Assembly (NCBI GenBank): GCA_963573385.1
Contig: CAUYLG010039330.1
Coordinates: forward strand, 16,980 to 80,979
Direction of reading: 5' to 3'
From: Cacajao melanocephalus
Lineage: Eukaryota; Chordata; Mammalia; Primates; Pitheciidae
Length of the DNA stretch: 64,000 nucleotides
Each line of letters starts with the position of its first letter. Positions within the stretch are counted from its first letter, which is position 1. The notes under the pieces are model-generated. The model saw only the letters and a program-made list of their open reading frames with translations, did no database searches and was not told the origin of the DNA. The position numbers were made by a program, and so were the translations under genes. This document shows, one piece after another, positions 22,899 through 36,760 of the stretch.

Positions 22899-23281
22899 TG
22901 TATTAGTTCATTCTCACACTGCTATAACAAACTGCCCAAGACTGGGTAATTTATAAAGGAAAAAGGTTTAATTGACTCACAGTTCCACATGGCTAGGAAG
23001 GCCTCAGAAAGCATTCACTCATGGCAGAAGGGGAAGCAAATACTTCCTCCTTCACATGGCAGTAGGAAAGACAAGTGCTGAGAAAGGATAAAAATCTCCT
23101 TATAAAACCATCTGATCTCATGAGAATTCACTATCATGAGAACAGCATGGGGGTAACCGCCCCCATGATTCAGTTAACTCCCACTGGGTCCCTCCCCTGA
23201 CACATGAGGATTATAGGAACTATAACCAACCTAATACCATTAAAGATGAGATTCAAGATGAGATACCATTCAACCATATTA
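22899..23281 (-). repeat. MaLR 3' LTR
   Basis: Reversed LTR with the expected blocks: GACTGGGTAATTTATAAAGG, GTTTAATTGACTCACAGTTC, ATCTCATGAGAATTCACTATCATGAGAACAGCATGGGGG and CCCACTGGGTCCCTCCC. The far end (U3 start) is disturbed by a repeat of the AAGATGAGAT motif, and the expected 'tttgggtggggacacag' is missing. Confidence 0.9.
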
Positions 23282-24810
23282 TTTTGCCCCTGGTCCCTCC
23301 CAAATCTCTTGTCCTCACATTTCAAAACACAATAATTCCTGTCCATTAGTTCCTCAAGACTTACTTCATTCTAGCATTAGCCCAAAAGTCCGAGTCTGAA
23401 ATCTCTTCTGAGACAAGGCAAGTTTCTTCCACCTATGAGCCAGATAGTTACTTCCTAGATAAAATGGGGGTATAGACATTGAGTAAATACACTCATTACT
23501 AATGGGAGAAGTTGGCTAAAACAAAAGGGGCTACAGGCCTCATGCAAGTCCAAAAGATAACAGGGTAGTCATTAAACCTAAAAGTTCCAAAATTATCTCC
23601 TTTGACTCCATGTCTCACATCCAGGGAATGCTGATGCAAAGGGGGCCTCCTACGACAGCCTTGGGCAGCTCCACCCCTGTGGCTTTGCAGGGTACAGTCC
23701 CCTTCCCTGGCTGCTTCCACAGCTGTGATTGAGTATCTGTGGCTTTTCTGGGCACATGGTACAAGCTGTGGTGCATCTACCATTCTGGGATCTGGAGGAT
23801 GGCGACCCTCTTGTCACAGCTCCACTAGCCAGTGCCCCAGTGGGGACTCTGTGTGGGGGCTCTTGCCCCACATTTCCCTTCTGCACTGCCCTAGCAGAGG
23901 TTATCCATAAGGGCTTCACCCCTACTGCAAACTTCTGCCTGCACATCCAGGAGTTTGCATACATCCTCTGAAATCTAGGTAGAGGTTTCCAAACATCAAT
24001 TCTTGACTTCTGTGTACTCACAGACCCAACACCATGTGAGGGCTGGTGATGGAGCTTTTTTGGAGCTTGCACCCTCTGACACAATGACCCAAGTTGTACC
24101 TTGGCCCCTTTTATCCATGGTTAGAGCTGGCACAGCTAGGATGCAGGGCACCAAGTCCTGAAGCTGCATACAGCAATAAAGGTCTAGACCTGTCCCAATA
24201 AACTGTTTTATCCTCCTAGGCCTCTGGGCCTGTGATGGGAGGGGTAGCCTTAAGGTCTCTGACATGCCCTGGAGACATTTTCCCCATTATCTTGGCAATT
24301 AACGTTTGGTTCCCCATTATTTATTGCAAATTTCTGCAGCTGGCTTGAATTTCTACTCAGAAAATGGGTTGTTCTTTTCTGTTGTATCATCAGGCTACAA
24401 ATTTTCTGAACTGTTAAGCTCTGTTACCTCTTGAATGCCTTGCTGCTTAAAAATTTCTTCCACTAGATATTCTAAATCATCTCTCTCAAGTTCAAAGTTC
24501 CACAAATGTCTAGATCAGGGTCAAAATGCTGCCAGTCTCTTAGCTAAAGCATGGTAACAGTCACCTTTGCGCCAGTTTCCAACAAGTTCCTCATCTTCAT
24601 CTGAGACCACCTCAGCCTGAACGTCATTGTCCATATCACTGTCAGCATTTTGGTCAAAGCTACTCAACAAGTCTCTAGGAAGTTTCACACTTTGCTGTCT
24701 TTTTCTTTGCCCTCCAAACTGTTCCAATCTCTGCCTGTTACCCAGTTGCAAAGTCACTTCCACATTTTCAGGTATCCTTATAGCAGCACCCACTCCTGGT
24801 ACTAATTTAC
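23282..24810 (-). mobile_element. MaLR internal region
   Basis: Begins next to the 3' LTR with TTTGCCCCTGGTCCCTCCCAAATC and ends before the 5' LTR with CACTCCTGGTACTAATTTAC. It is about 1.5 kb and relatively GC-rich. Frames of up to 144 codons (minus, 23650-24084) are broken relics. No reverse transcriptase or integrase is present, as usual for MaLRs. Confidence 0.85.
24521..24793 (-). pseudogene. Relic of the MaLR gag-like frame (start region)
   Basis: A 90-codon minus frame opens just inside the 5' LTR, where the internal coding region of MaLR elements begins. Seen: it has a very acidic stretch (positions about 49-70, rich in D and E) after a Gln/Arg-rich segment. It stops at codon 91, far short of a complete gag. 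I infer a decayed gag-like relic without function. Confidence 0.55.
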
Positions 24811-25174
24811 TGTATCAGCTCATTCTCATGATTCTGTAAAGAACTGCTTGAGACTGCACAATAAGGGAAAGAGGTTTAATTAACTCACGGTTCAGCATGA
24901 CTTGGGAGACCTCAGGAAACTTTCAGTCATGGCAGAAGGGGAAACAAAGATGTCCTTCACATGGCAGCAGGAGAAAGAAGTGCCAAGCAAAGGGGGAATA
25001 GTGTCTTATAAAATCATTAGATCTCATGAGAATTCACTATCACGAGAACAGCATGGGGGTAATCACCCTCATGATTCAAATGACTTTCCACCAGATTCCT
25101 CCTATGAAATGTGGGGATTATGGAAACTACAATTCAAGATGAGATTTGGGTGGGGACACAGCCAAACCACATCA
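24811..25174 (-). repeat. MaLR 5' LTR
   Basis: Reversed LTR from TGTATCAGCTCATTCTCATG to CCAAACCACATCA, 364 bp. The ATGAGATTTGGGTGGGGACACAGCC block at its right end is well kept. In provirus orientation the LTR starts TGATGTGGTTTGGC. Confidence 0.9.
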
Positions 25175-25179
25175 CTTAA

Positions 25180-25938
25180 TTTATGTTAAATTACTTCCTA
25201 TTGGTATCTTTGACTTCTTAGTTATACTAGTGTTTTAAGAATTTATTCTTGATGACTCAATAATTCCTTACAGTAAGCATGATTGAAAACTAAGAAATAA
25301 TTCAGTGATTCAAAAATACCAAGGAATTTGGTCCAATGGCTATGTTAACATAAATAATTATATTATTCTAATCATACCTTTTTGGTCTTCTCTAATCATT
25401 TCAAAGCAGATTTTACTAGCTTCTCAAAAATGTATTTTCAATATGTAAAAGTGTATTCTATATCTAGCAGCAGAGTCCAGGAAGAAAATGCAGTACACAT
25501 TCACTGAACTGTGAAATGTGAAAATCTATTCAACTCCATTAACTGGAAAATATACATCATCCACTAACGTACTGGACAATGAATGACTCTATATGGAGCA
25601 CTACATGTCCAAATTACTGCAAGATGAACAGTTAGATGTTGCAGATAACAGTTTACATATTTTAACAGAAAAGTGAGCAGTGACATTGACCTTGCTGTCC
25701 TTTCAAAAGCTTAATTATCTCCAATTCCAAAGAGAACTCTAGGAATTTTAGAAAATACTCCGATAGAACAATTCAAAACTTTTATTTCCAGTGTAAAGAA
25801 AAAGTAAATTATTTGCAACACTTTTTATTTTTATAAAACTTGTAACCCTTCCAGACTTTAGAATAATTTTTGTTTATTGGGCATCTATTAAATGCCCAAG
25901 TAAATACATTTTATATACAACTAAATTTTCTTCTTCTT
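25180..25938. other. No gene seen; unassigned
   Basis: AT-rich sequence downstream of the MaLR; nothing recognised. Confidence 0.45.
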
Positions 25939-26056
25939 TTTCAGACACATGGTCTATTTTGCCCAGGCTGGTCTCAAACTCCTGGCCTCAACTGAACTTT
26001 CCACTTCAGCCTCCCAAATTGCTGGAATTATAGGCATGAGGCATTGTGCCTGATCC
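25939..26056 (-). mobile_element. Free left Alu monomer (FLAM-like)
   Basis: Reversed monomer: TTGCCCAGGCTGGTCTCAAACTCCTGGCCTCAA, CCTCCCAAATTGCTGGAATTATAGGCATGAGGCATTGTGCCTG. No right arm follows. At about 118 bp it has the size of a fossil monomer. Confidence 0.8.
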
Positions 26057-26171
26057 CCACCTACTTATGTAGGGAAGATTGTAACATACCAAAAGTTAGC
26101 AAAAATTTTATTTAGAAATTTTCATATATTCAAGTGAAAGTGCTGCCATATAAGTAGTTGACCAGATTATT

Positions 26172-26298
26172 ATTTTTTTTAGAAATGGGGGTTTTGTTAT
26201 GTTGTTCAGGCTGGTTTAGAACTCCTAACTTCAGGTGGTCCTCCTACCTTGACCTCCCAAAAAATTGAGATCACACTCATGCCACTGTGCCTGGTCTG
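26172..26298 (-). mobile_element. Free left Alu monomer (FLAM-like)
   Basis: A second reversed monomer 115 bp further on: GTTCAGGCTGGTTTAGAACTCCTAACTTCAGGTGGTCC, CTTGACCTCCCAAAAAATTGAGATCACACTCATGCCACTGTGCCTGG. Its sequence differs enough from the first to be an independent insertion. Confidence 0.8.
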
Positions 26299-27263
26299 TT
26301 GCAAGTTTTGAGCAGTAGAATGTACAAAATTACTTGATATTTTAATGCATTCTTTCATCTTTGACTGAAACTCTACCATGCAAATTCTAACACTGAATCC
26401 TAAATATGAGGAGGACTTCACAAAATTAAAACTGATCAGACACATTTTGAAAACACTAATGGACTAAAAGCTACAAGACTTTAGCTTCATTCATATTTTC
26501 TTGGGACTGGAGCCAATTGATTTCAATTATAAGAGAAAATATAGATATTCATGATCGTGTATGAAATGTTGAGGAATCAAAGATTATGCCTAAAAACATG
26601 CATAATTCTAGGTTCTATCATATAAGCTTTCTGAAAATCTTGCCCTATTCCTGAGATTCACAATACATTGGTTTGTACCTTACACCACCCATCAGGTTTT
26701 ATTGTTCTGATTTTCAGAACCTGTTATATATTAAGTTCATGAACTTTCCATATACTATATTTAACCCTACTTGTTTAAAGTCTACCTAAGCCATAGAAAT
26801 ATTTCTATTATATATGCTAAATTTTAAAAATCTTTTTCAGTCTACTTTTTTTGGACCTTCTGTAAATCTTAAACCTTGTAGAAAGTTTTATAAGCTAAGG
26901 TCTGGCTACTTGGTCATTGGAATTTATTTGTAAAGCTGTTACCAATTTTAAATTTGGTAATAAATTTTTAATTGATCAGTAAAAAAATAGGCATATGGTA
27001 TGTACATCATTTGTTTTGAAGGAAATTTCCAATTTCTATAATTATGATCTAATATATGATATCAAGAACTCAAAGGTGTTTTTATATGAGAAAGATCAAG
27101 CCATTTCAAATGTTTAAGGCCTAATAAAAGTATCTTTTAGAAGGCAAGAAAAATTAATGTAATGCAAAATTATAGAAAGAAAACACTGAAATATGAACAA
27201 CAGTTATTTGTGAGTGTTCCCTTCTTTCCCACTTTCTCCTATTTTCAAAAATTTTAATAATAC
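26299..27263. other. No gene seen; unassigned
   Basis: Nearly 1 kb of AT-rich sequence; nothing recognised. Confidence 0.45.
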
Positions 27264-27270
27264 TTTGAGA

Positions 27271-28068
27271 GCTTTTATTATTTTGTGATATGTTCCATCG
27301 ATAACTAGTTTATTGAGAGTTTTTAGCATAAAGGGCTGTTGAATTTTGTTGAAGGCCTTCTGTGCATCTATTGAGATACTCATGTGGTATTTGTCTGAGG
27401 TTTGGTTTATGTGATGGATTACCTTTACTGATTTGTGTATGCTGAACCAGCCTTACATCCCAGGGATCAAGCTGACTTGATCATGATGGATGAGCTTTTT
27501 GATGTGCTGTTGGATTTGGTTTGCCAGTATTTTATTGAGGATTTTCACATCAATGTTCATCATGGATACTGGCCTGCAATTTTCTTTTTCAGTTGTGTCT
27601 CTGCCTAGTTTTGGTATCGGGATGATTCTGGTCTCATAAAATGAGTTAGGTAAGATTCCTCTTTTTGTATTGTTTGGAATAGTTTCAGAAGGAATGATAC
27701 CAGCTCCTCTTTTTACCTCTGGTAAAATTCAGTTGTGAACCTGTCTAGTCCTGGACATTTTTTGGTTGGTAGGCTATTAATTCTTGCCTCACTTCAGACC
27801 TTGTTATTGATCTATTCAGGGATTCAACTTCTTCCTGGTTTAGTCCTGGGAGGGTGTAAGTGTAGAGGAATTTACCCATTTCTTCTAGATTTACCAGTTT
27901 ATGTGCACAGAGGTGTTTGTAGTAATCTCTGATGGTAGTTTTTATTTCTGTGGAATCAGTGGTGATAGCCCCTTTATCATTTATTATTGCATCTATTAGA
28001 TTCGTCTCTCTTTTCTTTTTTATTAGTCTGGCTAGCAGTCTTTTTTTCTATCTTTTCAAAAACCAGCC
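27271..28068 (-). mobile_element. L1, inverted 5' part (twin priming)
   Basis: About 800 bp of L1 ORF2 in reverse. On the plus strand it reads AGTTTATTGAGAGTTTTTAGC, TCTGTGCATCTATTGAGATACTCATGTGG, CCAGCCTTACATCCCAGGGATCAAG, CTGGTCTCATAAAATGAG and TTTATTAGTCTGGCTAGCAG. It spans ORF2 from the segment between the endonuclease and reverse transcriptase domains into the early reverse transcriptase. It is joined head-on to the plus-strand part at 28068-28071. Confidence 0.92.
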
Positions 28069-28070
28069 AG

Positions 28071-30218
<2,148 letters not shown>

Positions 30219-30225
30219 TTTGAGA

Positions 30226-32694
30226 ACAATTACACTCAAACTTGAATTTGGGCATTTGGTAAAAATAGGCAGGATCTCTTCATGTCTAATCCACAAATAG
30301 ATCATCACCTTAGAAATGTTTAAGTATTTCGAGTGGTAAAGATGTTATATTTACAATATCTTAAATTTAAAACTACTTACTGGCTATACTTTATTTGCAA
30401 TGAAATTAGTTAAATGGAAGTGGAAACCACAAACTTAATCTGTGCTCATCTTACTAACACTTTCCACAATGCAACTTTGGAGACAAGTTTATATGTGATC
30501 TTAGTGTAACATCTGTGTAGAAAAATAATGCAGTTTGAATATGAGGGCTTTCTCCTCACCAGTTCTTCAAATTATATTCCTGTGTATTTTAATAAATTTT
30601 CTTAATGACACCAATCTTTTTTATGAGGTCAGGGTTTTGCCATAACATATAATAGTATGGTATAATATATTTTCTTCATTAGTGCAGCATAACTAAGTAC
30701 TTCCTTTTAAAGTTTGATTGAATTTAGTAAACCATAGTTCAAACAAATGAAGGTGTATTGCTGACCTCAAATGGGATATGGATTTAACAAAATTCTTTGA
30801 GGAGCAATTCAATTAGTTCTTTTCCTACCTCTATTTTTATCAAGATATAAATTAGACTAATTTAAGATAATGAAAATATATTTGTAAGTTGTTTATTAAA
30901 TTGTACACTTTCTAGCTCTGATCCAAAGTTAAAGGGAAAGCAGAATTTTCTTTGTATAGATTATGTATATATATGATGTATATAACAATTTTATACATTT
31001 TTTCAAAATGTTACTAAATCACGATGACTACTTGTTATGTTTCCATTTATCATAGTGTCAGTTTATTTCAATGTTGTCATGTGAATAATAGGCAATCAGG
31101 AGTGAAAGTTTTTCAAAATTGCAGTCCTCTACATGTTACAATTAAATTAATTATAAATCCAGAATAAACAGTTCTTAATCACATAAAACAGTTCTGCCAC
31201 ATTATACACACTTTTGTTATGATGTAAATTGAAAGGCAATGGAATATTTTTTTAATAAATAAAGCCGCATGTTCACAAAGCTCCTGCCTACCCCTCATTA
31301 ATAACAGATGCACTGAAAAAGATGTGCCCAAACATCTGCTCTTGCTAGTGACATCTTATTTTTCAATTTTAATATTAACAATTTGACAATTTAAATAATA
31401 CTTCTAATTTTTGCATGAGCAATCAACAGCTAAATAATTCCTAAGTACTTTATTCATGGGCAAACCAGCTTGACAAAATGGGCCGTTTTCAGGAGAGGTT
31501 CAAACAGATAGGGGCAGTCAGGGGAGAGAAGATCTTAGCAGTCAAGGAGAACAATCTGAAGACATGGGTCCTAGTGCGCTGGAGTTATGCATAGAATCAG
31601 ACTAATCAGGGCATTATTTTTAGTTCCATGTCCTGTAGGAGGTAGGGAGAGACTGATGAAGAGGGTCAAATGAAGAAATCAGCTCTACCAGCAGCTGGTG
31701 ATGAGAGAGAGAAATGGGAGATGCAGGGGGAGAGATTCTTATGAATTATAAACCTATAAAAAGCCCCATTATTACAAAGCCAAAGGAACTGCCTTTGGAT
31801 AGGCCTGTGTTCTATTAAGAGCTAGGAAGCAGTCAAGATTAAACTGGGGTCTAGTTTTTCAAGGCTATCACTGGTGCTCATATCCACTACCTTAAGGCAA
31901 AAAGCCTTGAGAATGTCCTTCTGCTTTCACCCTATGATACAGACTAAGTTTCATTCTCTGGTAACAGAAAACTTTCTTTCAAACAAGGTCTACTTTGCAG
32001 CTATTTTTTGAAATATTTAGGATTACCCTTCATTCTCTGCCATTTGAGTGTACTAGTGCAAGTTAGCTTTTCCAGGGAATATTCAAGGCTCTTTGTGGGA
32101 AGTTTGTCATCTTCTTGGTTTCTTATGACTTCCAATAACGGAAGCTGGGTTTTGTTGTTGTTTTATTAGGTCAGATATTTTACTAGATTGAGGCTGTTGT
32201 AACATGTAACAACATGGACGATAATTAGCTATAAACCTGAATATAAACAAGTTCTGTAAATGGCATTGCTTCTCTGAGTTTGAATCCCGTGAATTTTGGA
32301 ATCTGAGCTGAAATCATTGAAGAGGGGTGGATGTGAGGGAGGTTACATTAAGTTCAGATATCCTTCTATAAAAAAACCAGAAAGTATTTCTAAACCTCAG
32401 ACTGTTTGGGAGATGACTGTAGGATTAGTTGTGAATGACTACTACCATACTTTGGAGTGAGAAATCTGCTCTCTATTACATCAAATATTACCTAAAATGG
32501 TCATACATATTATAATCTATAAATGATAAATAACCAAGTCCAGATATAAACTTTAAATTTACCTCACTAGTGGTCCATAACAAAATGATTTTCTCTATAA
32601 TGGTCTGGTCTGAATTTTCTTCTGATGATCATATGTATTTATTCATTATTTTGTTAAACACACGTTTATTTTATTTAATATTTTATTTAAACAC
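30226..32694. other. No gene seen; 2.5 kb unassigned
   Basis: Mostly AT-rich. The part at 31480-31930 is purine-rich and less AT-rich and may be an old LTR or L2 relic, but I could not place it. No exon-like open stretch. Confidence 0.4.
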
Positions 32695-32785
32695 AAATGT
32701 CTTGAGTAAGTGCTCAGATGCTGTCCTAAGAACTAGGGGTGCAAGATCCAATCCGTGCTGCTAAGAATCTTATTATCTACTTGGT
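32695..32785 (-). mobile_element. L2 3'-end fragment
   Basis: Reversed L2 end: CTTGAGTAAGTGCTCAGATGCTGTCCTAAGAACTAGGGGTGCAAGATCC, CGTGCTGCTAAGAATCTTATTATCTACTTGG. Confidence 0.55.
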
Positions 32786-32884
32786 CTACATTCCTTTGGA
32801 TTTCTGCCGCATTAAGCCATGTACAGGGTTAGCATGGGAATTCATATGAACTCAAGCCATTTAAATGCCTTGGGGAATCAGAAA

Positions 32885-33203
32885 AGATTTTCCTTTTTTT
32901 TTTTTGGGAGACAGTGACTCACTCTGGTTTTCCAGTCTGGAGTGCAGTAGCGTAATCTCGGCTCACTACGGCCTCAGTCTCCCAGACTCCGGTGATTCTC
33001 CTACCTCAGCCTTCCAAGTAGCTGGGACTACAGCTGCACACCACCACACCTGGCTAATTTTTTTTTTTTTTTTTCGTAGAGACAGGGTTTCGCCATGTTG
33101 CTCAGGCTTGTTTTGAACTCCTGGGCTCAAGCAATTCGCCCGCCTCAGCCACCCAAAGTGATAAAATTTCAGGTGTGAGCCACCTGTGCCTGGCCAGATT
33201 TTC
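32885..33203 (-). mobile_element. AluS-like element, minus strand, with TSD
   Basis: A full-length reversed Alu at 32893-33195 with poly-T at its left and a T-rich mid-linker. AGATTTTC occurs at 32885-32892 and 33196-33203, a perfect target duplication. Confidence 0.95.
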
Positions 33204-33461
33204 TAAAGGAAGTCTATTTGGAATCAAGACATGCAATGTAAGCAAAAGTTAGCTGGAGAAAGAGATGAAGTAAGAGCATTCTTGCTAGAGGTAATACCTA
33301 TAAAATCATTGCTGCAATGACTTTACTTGCAATTTGTGTCAAATACAAAATTCGGGTTTTATTTTTAAAGGGTCTTTATTGTTATGTACCAAGAAAGCTT
33401 TGTTTCCTCCTAACAAATTATGTCATATAACATTGACTATTTTCATATTTTTGTTAGAAAT

Positions 33462-33653
33462 GGCAGGCACTAAATGCCTATCCCTTTTTTTTTCATATAT
33501 AAGAAAAAGTCTTTTTTTAGATTGTTACACTAAAAGCCCATACTTTTTTCTTTTTCTTTCTAAAGAAAAAAAGTATGGCTATTTTTTAAAAAACTAAAAA
33601 CAGAACTACTATTAGATCCAATAATCCCATCATAGGTTATATCATTATATCAA

Positions 33654-33732
<79 letters not shown>

Positions 33733-33753
33733 GATGGGCATTTAGTGCCTGCC
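33462..33753. repeat. Nested inverted repeats around displaced L1 pieces
   Basis: Outer arms: 33462-33487 and 33728-33753 are reverse complements at 24 of 26 positions. Inner arms: 33535-33549 and 33566-33580 pair over about 14 bases across a 16-base loop. Between them lie two pieces of the old L1 found downstream. 33520-33540 equals 35712-35732 (21 of 21). 33557-33654 matches 35228-35325 with about 8 differences in 98. The two pieces are in the opposite order to the L1. Confidence 0.85.
33655..33729. repeat. TA-CA-TA compound microsatellite
   Basis: Consecutive (TA), (CA) and long (TA) tracts. Likely length-variable and prone to hairpin formation. Confidence 0.95.
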
Positions 33754-34217
33754 TTTGTTTATATATATGTATTTTATTGCACTTTAGGTTCTGGGGTACA
33801 TGTGCAGAATATGCAGGACTATTGCATAGGTACATACACGGCAATGTGGTTTGCTGCCTCCATCCCTGTCACCCATATCTGCCATTTCTCCCCATGTTAT
33901 CCCTCCCCAACCTCCCTACCCCCCGCTGTCCCTCCCCGAGTCCCCCACAACAGACCCCAGTGTGTGATGCTACCCTCCCTGTGTGCATGTGTTCTCAATG
34001 TTCAACACCCGCCTATGAGTGAGAACATATGGAGTTTGATTTTCTGTTCTTGCATCAGTTTGCTAAGAATGATGGCTTCCAGATTCATCCATGTCCTTAC
34101 AAAGGACACGAACTCATTGTTTTTTATGGCTGCATAGTATTCCATGGTGTATATGTGCCACATTTTCCTTGTACAGTCTATCATCAATTATTTCAATTGG
34201 AGCCGTTATGCCTGCCT
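33746..34217 (-). mobile_element. 5'-truncated L1 tail, minus strand
   Basis: A reversed primate L1 3' UTR and end of ORF2: TATTTTATTGCACTTTAGGTTCTGGGGTACATGTGCAG, CACGGCAATGTGGTTTGCTGCCTCC, then GAACTCATTGTTTTTTATGGCTGCATAGTATTCC. It ends near 34190-34208. TGCCTGCCT at 33746-33754 and 34209-34217 may be its target duplication. Its 3' UTR resembles that of the L1 ending at 47240 more than those ending at 30216 and 55195. Confidence 0.85.
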
Positions 34218-34254
34218 GAGGACTTGGTATACTTTGCTGGGGTTCTCCATTAAT

Positions 34255-35790
34255 AAAAGAAGAATGAATAAAGTGAATATATGTCATTTTTTCACAGAAT
34301 TAGAAAAAATAATCCCCAAATTCTAATATAATGAAAAGAAAAGCCTGAATAGCCAAAGAAATCCTAAGCAAAAACAACAAAGGTAGAGTTATCACATTAC
34401 CTAGCCTCAAATTATACTACACGGCTATAGTAACCAATACTTGATGGTACTGACATAAAAATAGACACCTAAATCAATGGAACAGAATAAAGAAGCCAGA
34501 AGTAAAGCAACATATCTACAGCAAACTGATCTTTGACAAAGTCAACAAAAATATACACTGGGGAAACATACACCTTATTTAATAAATGGTACCGGGAAAA
34601 TTTGATTTCCATAGGCAGCAGAATAAAACTGGAATCCTGTCCCTCATCATACACAAAAATCAACTCAAGTTGAATTACAGACTTACATGTATGATCTGAA
34701 ACTATAAAAATACTAGAAGAAAACCTGTGTAAAACTCTTCTAAGCAAAGAATTCATGACTAAGACTGCAAAAGCACAAGCAACAAAACCAAACGCTGAAA
34801 ACTGGAATTTATTTAAATTAAAAAACTTCTCCACAGCAAAAGAAACAATCAACAAAATAAACAGACAACCTGCAGAGTGGAAGAATGTATTTGAAACTAT
34901 GCACCTAACATAGGGCAAATATCCGAAATTTACAAGATATTCAAACAAGTCAACAATAACAACAAAATCAAATAGCCCCATTAGAAAGTGGGTAAAGGAT
35001 ATAAACAGACATCTTTCAAAAGACATAGTAAGTGACCAAGAAGCATATGAAAATAATGCTCAACATCGTTAATCATCAGACAAATGCAAGTCAAAACCAC
35101 AATGGGATATTATCTTATACCAGTCATTATGGCTATTACTAAAAAGTCAAAAAATAACAGATGTTGGCAAGGATGCAGAGAAAGAGGTATGCTTATATAC
35201 TGTCAGTTGGAATGTAAATTACTGCAGCTTCTAAGGAAAATAAGTATGGCTGTTTTTTAAAAAACTAAAAATAGAACTACTATTAGATCCAACAATCCCA
35301 TTATAGGTTATATCATTTTATCAAAAAGATATGCACACTCATATGTTTATCACAGTACTATTCACAATAGCAAAGAAAAGATATGGAATAAATCTGACTG
35401 TCCTTCAACAGATGACTGAATAAAATGTGAGAATATATGTATATGTTAGATAAATATTATGCAGCCATAGAAATGAATAAAATCATGGTTTTTTTTTTTT
35501 TTTTGCAGTAACATGGCCATTATCTTAAGTGAAATAATTCACAAACAGAGAGTAAAATACCACATGTTCTCACTTATAAGTGGGAACTAAATAATGTGTA
35601 CACATTACTATAGAGTTTGGAATAATAGACACTCGAGGTTCAGAAGGGTGGGAGAATGGGATGGGAATAAAGGATAAAAAAATTACTTGGTATAATGTAC
35701 ATTACTCAGGTGATTGTTACACTAAAAGCCCAGACTTAACCTCTATGTTAAGTAAAATAACTGACCTTGAGCTCCTTAAATTTATACCAA
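34255..35790 (+). mobile_element. Older L1 (L1MA/L1PB-like), 3' half of ORF2 and 3' UTR
   Basis: Runs from TTCACAGAATTAGAAAAAAT through CCTCAAATTATACTACACGGCTATAGTAACC, TGATCTTTGACAAAG, GGCAAATATCCGAAATTTACAAG, CAAGTCAAAACCACAATGGGATATTATCTTATACC and TGGAATGTAAATTACTGCAG, to a 3' UTR with GATTGTTACACTAAAAGCCCAGAC. No long sense frame survives. The 185-codon minus frame at 34469-35026 is antisense to it. Confidence 0.85.
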
Positions 35791-36354
35791 TTTTAAAAAA
35801 TAATAATGGCTAATTCTTTCTCTGGTTCTTAAGGCAGGCACAGTGTGAACACTGGGATCAAGAATATTTTGATGTCTATGTGTCTACAGCAATACAAGTG
35901 TTTTCAGGGACAGACGAATAATTTTAGGAGTGGAAAAAAGACAAAACTGACATTGGCATGCTGATTGCTTTTGACTAAAGACATTTATTCAAAAATTTGA
36001 TAAACTTCCATAAATTTTTTTTCACTGAGAACACATAAGAATATTGTAGAAAGCTTGGTGATGTTACATATGCCCAGGAGCCAGACTGTACCTAATCTTG
36101 GAATACTAAAAGTGATGCACAGCCCTTGTTAAGAGCCATTAACTTAAAACAGATGACTGGCAGTTGTAAGATTTTGATAGTACGATTCACACTTCTTTAA
36201 AAAATATAACATTACTTTCCTAAAGCTCCTATCACACTAAAAACAATTTGATTACTATAATGATATGTTTATATTCATTTCACCTATGTTTGTATGTTCT
36301 TTCTGAGAGTTGTTCAATGACTTTCCAATCCTCTGTTTTAGAATGCCTTGGATT
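35791..36354. other. No gene seen; unassigned
   Basis: AT-rich; nothing recognised. Confidence 0.45.
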
Positions 36355-36760
36355 TGTGCAAAAGGCAGTATTCAGTCAATGTTATTTATCAAGAATCTAT
36401 TATGTGGCTGTACTCTGCTAAGCACTAGACTACATACCATCTTCAGAAGTTCTGAATTCTACTAGGAGAAATTAGTCAAGTAAACCAACAATTATCATAC
36501 TACATTTTTAAATCATGGCCAAAGATACATACAAAGGATACTCTAGGGGAAGACCATACCTGGGAACTAAAGTCAAGAGGTAAAGTGGGGCATCTAGCAA
36601 AAAATTTCTAATTAACTAAATGAGTTTTAAATGACACAAAGGACGTAGAAGAAAAAAGATAATCTGTTCTAAGGTAACAGCATGCAAGATGGTTCAGAGT
36701 AGTGAAAGAGCCTGAGATAGCATGTGAGGACTCAGACTAAATTTTATGTATCTATGCACT
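36355..36760 (-). mobile_element. L2 fragment
   Basis: Reversed L2: AATGTTATTTATCAAGAATCTATTATGTGGCTGTACTCTGCTAAGCACTAGACTACATACC, GAATTCTACTAGGAGAAATTAG, later GGTAACAGCATGCAAGATGG. Confidence 0.6.

Larger units (their letters stand above)
22894..25179 (-). mobile_element. Complete MaLR (THE1/MST-type) LTR retrotransposon with CTTAA TSD
   Basis: LTR-internal-LTR structure on the minus strand. The element spans 22899-25174 and is bounded by CTTAA at 22894-22898 and at 25175-25179. On the plus strand it starts TGTATTAGTTCATTCTCAC and ends CAGCCAAACCACATCA, the reversed LTR termini. MaLRs are non-autonomous ERVL relatives that lack a polymerase, and at 2.28 kb this one has the usual length for the group. 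The two LTRs differ clearly, so the insertion is old. Confidence 0.92.

Noticed and set aside
23650..24084. 144-codon minus frame in GC-richer DNA
   Set aside because: It lies in the MaLR internal region and is a decayed relic without recognisable domains.
33650..33844. Frame encoding alternating Tyr-Ile and Cys-Val
   Set aside because: It is a translation of the TA/CA microsatellite.
33745..34137. 130-codon plus frame with Pro-rich and Cys-rich sequence
   Set aside because: It is antisense to an L1 3' UTR and ORF2 end inserted on the minus strand.
34469..35026. 185-codon minus-strand open frame
   Set aside because: It is exactly antisense to ORF2 of the older L1 at 34255-35790. Antisense frames of A-rich L1 strands are commonly open.
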